DNA from: Alligator mississippiensis
Taxonomy: Eukaryota > Chordata > Crocodylia > Alligatoridae
Reading direction: 5' to 3'
NCBI RefSeq assembly: GCF_030867095.1
Contig: NC_081828.1
Span: forward strand, 220,813,978-220,877,977
Length of the DNA stretch: 64,000 nucleotides
Part shown: piece by piece, positions 56,770 through 64,000 of the stretch
Layout: every line of letters begins with the position of its first letter
Numbering within the stretch: position 1 is the stretch's first letter
The notes under the pieces: generated by a model
What the model was told of the DNA's origin: nothing
The model's input: the letters and a program-made list of their open reading frames with translations, nothing else
The model's database searches: none
Position numbers and translations under genes: made by a program

Positions 56770-59700
56770 GTGAAGAGTCCCAGAGATGGTGCAGGAGGAA
56801 ACGGGCAGCCCTGTTGTGACTTCCTGATTTGCGTGGTGTGAGGCCTCTTCCCCTGTGGCATCACCTGGCTGGAGTCTGGGGTGGGTCTGAGCTGTCTTGC
56901 AACAGTGTGATGCGTTTGTCTTCCTGCCTGACCACTTCTTCCACACTTGTTCTTTCATGTTTCTAGGAGGTTTTGTGTGTGTAGCTTTGCAGGTGGTGCG
57001 TCTCCGCTCCCACTTCTTGCTGTGAGGATGCCTGGATAAGCAGCAGCATGATTGTGGCTGGGGTGAGTAGTGCCTGTTGGAGGTGACGGCTCTCCTGCGG
57101 TGGCTGTCCCCTGTGTAGGTTAGCTGAGTCCTTGATTGCTTGTAAATATGCACCTCAGGCTGGCCACAGGCATGCCTTTGTGAGCGGAGTTAGTGGATAG
57201 GGGGGCTGGATGTATGCTGGGGGTTTGGAGAGGGGAACGTCCCTTATCTCTGAGTCGGTGCCCTTGCATTCCCTCGGTGGGCTGATGAGGTTTTTGTTTT
57301 TTTTCCAGTGGCCTCAATGTTGTGGGGGAGAGGAATAGAAGCGAGGCTTCTGCGGTGGTGGTAGAAGATGGAGGAACTGGATCCCGAAAGGTGGGCTGGG
57401 TTAAAGTGGGAGGCTGGGTTGCGTTTTCCCTGGTCGTGTTTGGGTGGGGAAGGAAACGCCTTGTGCGTGATGGGGTCTGGAGCTGCGTGCTGTCTGGGAA
57501 GTGATGCTGAAGCAGGGACTTGTGGCCCTTAGGGATGCTGCAGAGCAGGGGGTGTAAGCCTGAATTGGGTTTAGTTTGGTGGTGAGACCTGACTCCTTGT
57601 AAAGGCTGGAAATTGTCCTTGAGTATATTAGGGGTTTCAGTGTTTGCCCCTGGCTTCTGGGTGCAGGTGACAGCATTGGATGTGCTGGGACAGAGGAGCG
57701 GGTGCGTGCGTGTCCGCCTCTGCCTGGCTGTTGCTGCTGCCACTGGTCTCCCTTCAGTTCTGGGAATTGCACACTGTCCTATGTCTCTGGGTGTGTCACT
57801 GGTGTTTCTTTCTACTTTGATATCTAAAATCACAGCAGCACTTCTTCTTTCTTTCTTTGCTCTTCCCAGAGCTGGAAGGATAGGTGTGTTTGCAACTGAA
57901 TTGATCCCCTCATTTGGGTGGGCTTTGACTGCACCCTGTGTGCCTCACGTGCGAGTGGGGGTGGTATGCTTTGGGTGTCCTAGGCTGCTGGGGGTGGGGG
58001 GCGTTGTCTCTGCTGTCAGTACTATGAGATGTGAATACTGTTGCGTGTAGTAATTGCTTGTTGTTTTGGGTGTGATGTTAATATGTCGAGCGTGAGTGGA
58101 GAAGAGCTGAGGCGAAGAGACCTAGAGCCAGCGCTAGGTAGAAGCGGGTGGAGGAAGCAGGTGGTCGTGCAGCCATGCTCGCTTCTGGGTCACCTGGAGG
58201 GAGGCCTCTGCCTGTTCGGTGGACCTGTGTGCACGAGCAGAGCCTGCAGTGAGTAAGATGTTACTTGGAGCGGTGTGGCGTGGTCTTCCCACGGGGCGGT
58301 TGCTTGTGCTTGGCCATTTTGTTTGGCAGTGACGTTTCTTGTGTGCCCTCAGGAGGTCCCTGCCTCCCCTGTGTGGAGAGGATGGCAAGGAGGGAGGAGA
58401 GTGCGCCGGAGGAAGAGGAGCGCGATGCCAGGTCCCATGAGTGCTGCCTCTTGGGGTGAGGCCCTTCTCACAGATGGATGAGTGCACCCTGGGCAGGCAC
58501 GTCTTGGAGAGCTGTGAGCTGGGGCCTGGGTGTGTGTGGTGTGAATTGTACCTGTGGGTTTCTTCTTCTGTTCACTTGTCCCCTTTGGGGTGACCTGCGT
58601 GTTCTGTCCCTTGCAGGGTCCTGACCTGTGCAGAGGGAAATGACTGCCGGTTGAAGGAGTGAAGCTGAGCAGCGCCCACGGAGGGTGAAGCAGGAGGAAC
58701 TCGATGCCGCACGGCGTGTCGGTGCCGGATGGGCAGGTCTGGCAATTGGTACGAAACGGCGTGGGGCGGTCTAGGGTTTTTGGAGTCTGGCAGTTAGTTT
58801 TTGTTTTGCTCTTTGTTGCTAGTTGTGCTGAGGTTTTTCCTTGGCTGCCTCAGCAGGTGCCTGTCTCCCGTATGGGGAGGGGATGGCAAGCAAGGATGCT
58901 TGAGGGCTGGAGAAGAAGAGTGATGCCAGGTGTGGCAAGTGCTGGCGGTCAGGGGTGAGGCCTTTCCCCTTGTGCCTGTGTACCCTGTGTGTGCCCTTAG
59001 TGGTGGGGAGAGGTGGTCCCTTGGCTGGACGTGTAGGGTGGGAATGCCTCCGCAAAGATCAGGACCCTGGACTGGAGTTCAGCCCAAGGAGCAGAAGTAA
59101 ACACAGGAGAAGGAAGCCACTGAGGAGAAGGGAGAGGGCGAGGGACTGGAGCAGAGCAGTGGTAAGGGAGCAAGACGAGCAGGATGCTAGAAGGTGCTGT
59201 GGGATGGTGGGGGTGTCTGTGTGCGGTGGGAAGGCCGTGGTGTGGGACGTTGTCATGAGTTCATTTAGTGCAAGCAGTTACGGTCAGCCGGGGTGTCGCG
59301 GAAACTGAGGTTTCCCTCGTTTCTTGCGGTGGCTTGCTGTGGCCAGGGGTCCTTCATCTGGCTCTGCGTGAGGCTTGAGCATCCCCGCCTGCCCCTGCCG
59401 CTAGCTTTTTTGGCTCCCTGGGCTGGGTTTGGTCCAACATCTGGGTGCCGGTGTCTGGCTTTCCCAGGTTTTGTTGGGGCAGGAATTGGGCGTGCGTCTC
59501 TGTCTAGCTGTTTGTCTTCCCACAGGCTCTTCTACCACTGCCGGGAATGGCTTGTCCTGTGTCCGTGTGCTTTTTTGTTTGTCTTGTTGCGTTGAGAGTC
59601 GCTGCAGCATTTCTCTCCTCTTCCCAGAACTGGCAGGAGACCTGCGTTTGCACATTAAAATTGCTTCCTTTGCTTGCTGAGGGAAACTCCTGAGCGGGCT

Positions 59701-59894
59701 CTGGCTGGGATATTCACAGCTATGGGGGGCGGTGGTAAAATAAATTTGCTTGGGAGTGTTGGCAGGGAGGGTGCACTGTCCCCAGCGCTGTGAGGCCTCT
59801 GAGTTGTTGATAGTGGCCATTGCCTCTTTTTGTGCGTGTGGAGGAGCCATCTTGCCAGGGCTTCAGGCTTGTGAAGCGGACACTTGGCAGAATA
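56770..59894 (+). repeat. Tandem array of about 3 kb, unit 2
   Basis: Repeats the pieces of unit 1 in the same order: 'tctctgggtgtgtcactggtg' at 57783, 'aggggtccttcatctggctc' at 59344, 'cagaactggcaggagacctg' at 59624. Exon-like borders occur, for example 'ttttccag' at 57301-57308 with 'aaag|gtgggc' at about 57391. A run of G then A lies just before this unit (56561-56597). Confidence 0.78.
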
Positions 59895-62800
59895 GGTGAA
59901 GAGACCCACAGGTGGCAGCGGAGGAAATGGGCAGCCCTTTCACGCCTTCCCATTTTGTCTCGTGTGAGGCCTCTGCCTCTGTGGCGTCACCCGTCTGGAG
60001 CCCGCGGCGGGTTGGAGCTTCCTCGGACCACCGCGACGTATTTGTCTTCTTGTCAGACCGCTTCTTCGCACTTGCTCTTTCATGTTTCCAGGTGGTTTTG
60101 TACCTTTTGTACCTTTTGCAGGTGGCGTACCCCCTCCCCTTTCCAGCTGTGAGGTTGAGTGGAGAATGAGCCGCACAGTTGTGGCTGTGGCGAGTAGTGC
60201 CTGCAGGAGATGAGGGGTCTCCTGTGGTGGTTGCGCCGTATGTGTGGCGGTTGCTGTGATTGGTGACTCCTTGATTGCTGTGAATATGTGGCTCGGGGTG
60301 ACCACAGGCAAGCCTGAGAGCTCAGTTGTTGGGTAGTGGGGCTGAATGTGTGTGGTGGGGGTTTGGAGAGGAGCTTTCTTCCTCTGAGTTTGTGCCCTTG
60401 TGTCCCCTCTTAGAGCTGATGAGGTTTTTGTTGTTTTTTCAGCTGCGTTGATCTCAGGAGAGGAGGATACAAGGGCATGTTGTGGCGTGATGATGGAAGG
60501 TGGAGGAACAGGATGGTGAAAGGTGGGCTGGGTTAGAGTTGCAGGGGTGGGATTTGCCCTGGTGATTTTCAGGTGGGGGAGGTAATACCTAGTGTGGGAT
60601 AGTGTCTGGAGCTCCACGCTTCCTGGGCAGTGATGGTGACGGAGGGGATTGTGGGCACCAAGTGTGCTCTAGAGCTGGGTGGTATAACCCTGGATTAGAT
60701 TTTACCCTGGTTGTGAGTTGTTGTATTTGTGTGAAGTCTCAGAATTGCCCTTGGCTATATAGGGTTTATCCCTGGCATCTGGGTGCAGATCTTGCCCTTG
60801 GATGTGCGGGGGTAGAGGAGCGCATGTGTGCGTCTCTGCCTCTGCCTGCCTGTTGCCGCTGCCACTGGCCTCCCTTCCGTTCTGGGAACTGCACTTTGTT
60901 CTGTCTCTCTGGGTTTGTCACTGGTGTTCCTTCCTTGTTTGTTTGTGGCTTTTCTTCGTTTTGGTTTTTTGTTTTAACCACTCTAGCACTTCCTTTGTTC
61001 TTCCTTTGCTCTTCCTAGACCTGGAAAGAAGGCCATGTTGGCACCTAAATTGGTTCCCCCTTTGGGGAGTGGCTTGACTGCACCCTGCCTACTTTGTTTT
61101 GGGAGTGGTTTGGAGGGGAAGGTGTCTCCCCTAAGTACTATGAGATATGAATACTGTCCCATGTAGTAATTGCTTGTTGTTTTGGGGTAATGCCACTGTT
61201 TGGACCGTGAGCAAAAGAGAGCTTGAGATAGAGGAGAAGCGACGTAGAGCCGCGACCATTTAGGAAGTGGAGGAAGCGGGCGGCTGCGCACCCGTGGTGA
61301 CTTCCGGGTGGACTTGGGGGCAGAGCCTGTAGCGAGTAAAATGCTACTTTGAGCGGCGTGGGATTGTGTTCCAGTAGGGCAGTTGCTTGTGCTTTGCACT
61401 TGTGTGTGGCTTCAGGAGGTGCCTGTGTACCCCTGTGTGGAGAGGAAGGCAAGCAGGGATGAGACTGGGCTGGAGAAGGAGCAGTGTTATGCCAGGTTGG
61501 GCGAGTGCTGCGTCTGGGGGTGAGCCTTTTGTCCTGGCTGGATGGGTGCACCCTGGCCAGGCATGCCTTGGGGAGCTTTGAGCTCAGGGCTGGGTGCGTG
61601 GGGTGGGAATTGTACCTGTTGGTCCCTCTGTCTGTTCACTTGTGCCCCTAGGGGTGACTGCCTGTTCTGTCCCTTTGTAGGATCTTGTCTAGTGTGGAGG
61701 GAAGTGAATGCTGGTTCAGGGAGTGGAGCTGAGCAGTTGGGGAGGAACTGGGTGTTGTGAGGTGTGTTGGCATTAGAGGGGTAGATCCAGTAGTAGGTAA
61801 GGAGCTTGCTTGGAGTAGTCTGGGGTTGTGAAGTCTGGCAGGTATTTCTGCTTTGCCCTTTATGGGTCTTTGTGGTGAGGTTTTTCCTTTGTGCCCACAG
61901 CAGGCGCGTGCCTCTGGGATGGGGAGAGTTAGGGTTAGGATGCACGATGGCTGGTGTGGCAGTGTGATGCCGGCTGTGGTGGCTGCTGGCTCTCAGGGCT
62001 GAGGCCTTCCCCCTGCTGTCTGCCTACCCTGTGCAGTGTGTTGAGGTGTTCCCTTGGCTGCATGTGTGGGGTGTGAATTCCCCCGGTGGTTCCCTTCTCC
62101 CGTGTTTTGTTCTTCCACTTGGGGTGAATACCTGTTCTCTCTATTCTCTAGGTTCCTGGTGTACATGGAGGGAATGGTGAGGGGAAAGGGTAAGGGCCCC
62201 TGAGGATCAGGATGCTAAAAGATGTTTTGCGTTTGGGATAGCGGGGCTGTCTGGGTGTGGTGGGAAGGTTCAGGCAGAGTGTTGTCGGGTTTGAGGTTTG
62301 CCTCATCTCTAGTAGTGGCTTGCTCTGGCCAGGGGTCCCTCATCTGGCTGTACATGAGGCTTGAGTATCCCTGCCTGCCTCTGGCACTAAGTGTTGTGGG
62401 TCCCTGAGCTGGGTTTGGTCCAACATTTGGGTGCTGGTGTCTGACCCTCTCTAGATTTTGCGGGGGCAGAAGTTTGGTGTGTGTCTCTGCCTAGCTGGTT
62501 GTCTTGCCACAGGCTGTCCCAGCAGTGCCAGGCATGGCTTGTCCTGTGTCCGTGTGCCTTTCTGTTTGTCGTGTTGTCTTCCAAGTCGGTGCAGTCTTTC
62601 TCTGCTCTTCCCAGAACTGGCAGGAGACCTGTGTTTGGACGTCTCGAGTGCTTCCCTTGCTTGCTATGGGAAAGCCCTGAGAGGGCTCTGCCTGCACCCT
62701 CGCAGCTACGGGATCAGGTGGTTTAAAAAAACAAAAAAATAACAAAAGTTGCCCATGGAGTCCTGGCAGGAGGGGCTGCTACCTCCAGTGCCGCGAGGCC

Positions 62801-62899
62801 TCTGAGTTGTTAACAGTGGCAAGTGTGTCTCTTTTGTCTGTCTGTGGAGGAGTCCTCTTGCCAAGGCTTCAGGACTGTGAAGCAGAGACTGGAAGAAGA
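59895..62899 (+). repeat. Tandem array of about 3 kb, unit 3
   Basis: Same order again: exon-like 'ttttttcag...gtgaaag|gtgggc' at about 60434-60523, 'tctctgggtttgtcactggtg' at 60905, 'aggggtccctcatctggct' at 62331, 'cagaactggcaggagacctg' at 62613. Within each unit two related purine-rich segments ('gagaagagctgag...', 'gaagaggtgaagagccc') are about 1.3-1.8 kb apart, so the unit is itself a dimer. Confidence 0.78.
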
Positions 62900-64000
62900 G
62901 GTGAAGAGCCCCAGAGATGGCGGAGGAGAAAACGCACAGCTGTCTCCTGACTTCCCAATTTGTGTGGCGTCAGGCCCCTGGCCCTGCGGCATCACGCGGT
63001 TGGAACCTGCGGTGCGTCTGAGCTTCCTCGGAGCGGTGCGATGTCTTCGTTTCCCTGTCTGACCGTTTCTTTCACAGTTGTTCTATCGTGTTTCCAGGAT
63101 GTACTGTGTGTATGGTGGTTGCTGTGGTGCATTGCTTTTTGATGCGCTGTGACTATCTGGCTCTGGGCGGCCACAGGCAAGCCTTTAAGAGCTCAGCTAG
63201 CGAGTAGTGGGTCTGGATGTGTCTGCCGGGTGTTTGCAGAGGAGCTTTCCCTGTCTCTAGCTTTGTGCCGTTTCTTCTGCTCTCTGGGCTGGCTAGGTTT
63301 CTGTTCTTTTTCCAGCATAGTCTATCTTGATGGGGTGAAGGATACAGGGAGTACTGTGCCACAGTGTTGGAAGATGAAGGAACAGAATACTTAAAAGTGG
63401 GCTTGGTTAGGGAGGGGTGGTGGGGTGGTGTTGAGTGGTTTCTTCCCTGTGGTTTTTTGGGTGAGGGAGCAAACGCCTAGTGTCTGGCGCTTCTTGTTTC
63501 CAGCAGGGTTCTGGCCTCCTGGGGTGCCCCAGAGCTGGGTGGTGTAAGCCTGGGTTGGGTTTAGCCTGTGTATGTGTCCTGGCTCTCTTTGTACAGGCTG
63601 ACAATAACCTTTTAGTATATAGGTGGTTTCAGTGTTTGCCCCTGGCATCTGGATGCAGATCTTGTCCCTGGGTGTGGTGGGGCAGAGGAGCGGGTGCCTG
63701 TCTCTCTGGCTCTGCCTGCCTGTTGCTGCTGCTGCTGCTGGCCTCCCTTCCGTTCTGGGAAGGGCACTTTGTTCTGTCTGTCTGGGTTTGTCACTGGTGT
63801 TTCTGTCTACTTGGATTTTGAACATCAGTGCAGCACTTGTTGTTCTTGCTTTCCTATTCCCAGAGCTGGAAGGAGGGGTGTGTTGGCAATTAAATTGGTC
63901 CCCTCCTTTGGGAGGGGTCTGAATGCACCCTATGTTGCTTGTTTGGGGCAGTTGCTTGTGCTTTGTCCTTTTGTTTGGTAGTGAACTTTCCCCATGTGCT
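62900..64000 (+). repeat. Tandem array of about 3 kb, unit 4 (cut by window end)
   Basis: Starts at 'gaagaggtgaagagccccagagatgg'. The exon-like piece after 'ctttttccag' (63307) and 'tgtctgggtttgtcactggtg' (63779) are present. In this unit the donor-like 'gtgggc' has become 'tgggct', so the border is lost. Confidence 0.75.

Noticed and set aside
57120-57833. 237-aa minus-strand ORF in the 3-kb array
   Set aside because: Similar but not identical open stretches appear on the minus strand of other units with different breaks, while splice-like borders point to the plus strand. It is a by-product of the composition.

Overview
This is eukaryotic, non-microbial DNA, most likely from a sauropsid (crocodilian first, turtle second). 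The evidence is CR1 LINEs with the tetrapod-type 3' tail, a Tx1-type L1 element, an endogenous retrovirus, a hAT MITE, a Tigger-like MITE, a short SINE-like repeat carrying the sauropsid-style 'ttggtcta...tagaccaa' arms, and long vertebrate microsatellites. I cannot name the species. I find no host protein-coding gene that I can identify. The window is a repeat-dominated cluster of segmental and tandem duplications with GC-rich promoter-like islands.

Layout. 1-2.16 kb: moderately AT-rich, largely single-copy sequence with one small single-pass membrane ORF on the minus strand. 2.17-2.97 kb: CpG-rich island. 2.97-8.29 kb: degenerate 'atatctccagctctga' minisatellite with GT/TA/GATA microsatellites, containing a decayed CR1 that is itself split by a solo LTR with a perfect 5-bp target duplication. 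8.3-13.4 kb: CpG-rich promoter-like sequence, including a 1.25-kb tandem duplication whose core carries five inverted CCAAT boxes. 13.4-16.16 kb: a second CR1 (minus), more minisatellite, and a duplicated CR1 tail. 16.16-18.81 kb: a Tx1-type L1 with a frameshifted reverse transcriptase. 18.8-47.7 kb: a duplicated complex block made of GC-rich islands, a GT-rich tandem repeat of about 0.5 kb, and an exon-like module with splice sites that occurs six times. Into this block were inserted a 3.64-kb provirus (25.49-29.13 kb, minus), a 612-bp LTR-like insertion, a SINE-like insertion and a third CR1. 47.7-54.4 kb: mostly single-copy sequence with a strong CpG island at 52.05-53.35 kb. 54.4-64.0 kb: a tandem array of units of about 3 kb running off the right edge.

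How it fits together. In several places the order is CCAAT-box island, GC-rich module, GT-rich tandem repeat, then the exon-like module with AG/GT boundaries. That resembles repeated, decayed transcription units of one multicopy locus. Three copies of the exon keep one shared reading frame open over most or all of their length, and an indel between two copies is nine bases. I therefore suspect a former or lineage-specific multicopy gene family, but cannot prove expression or coding. Because the block is duplicated, three insertions can be compared with an uninserted paralogue inside the same window, which fixes their boundaries and target duplications.
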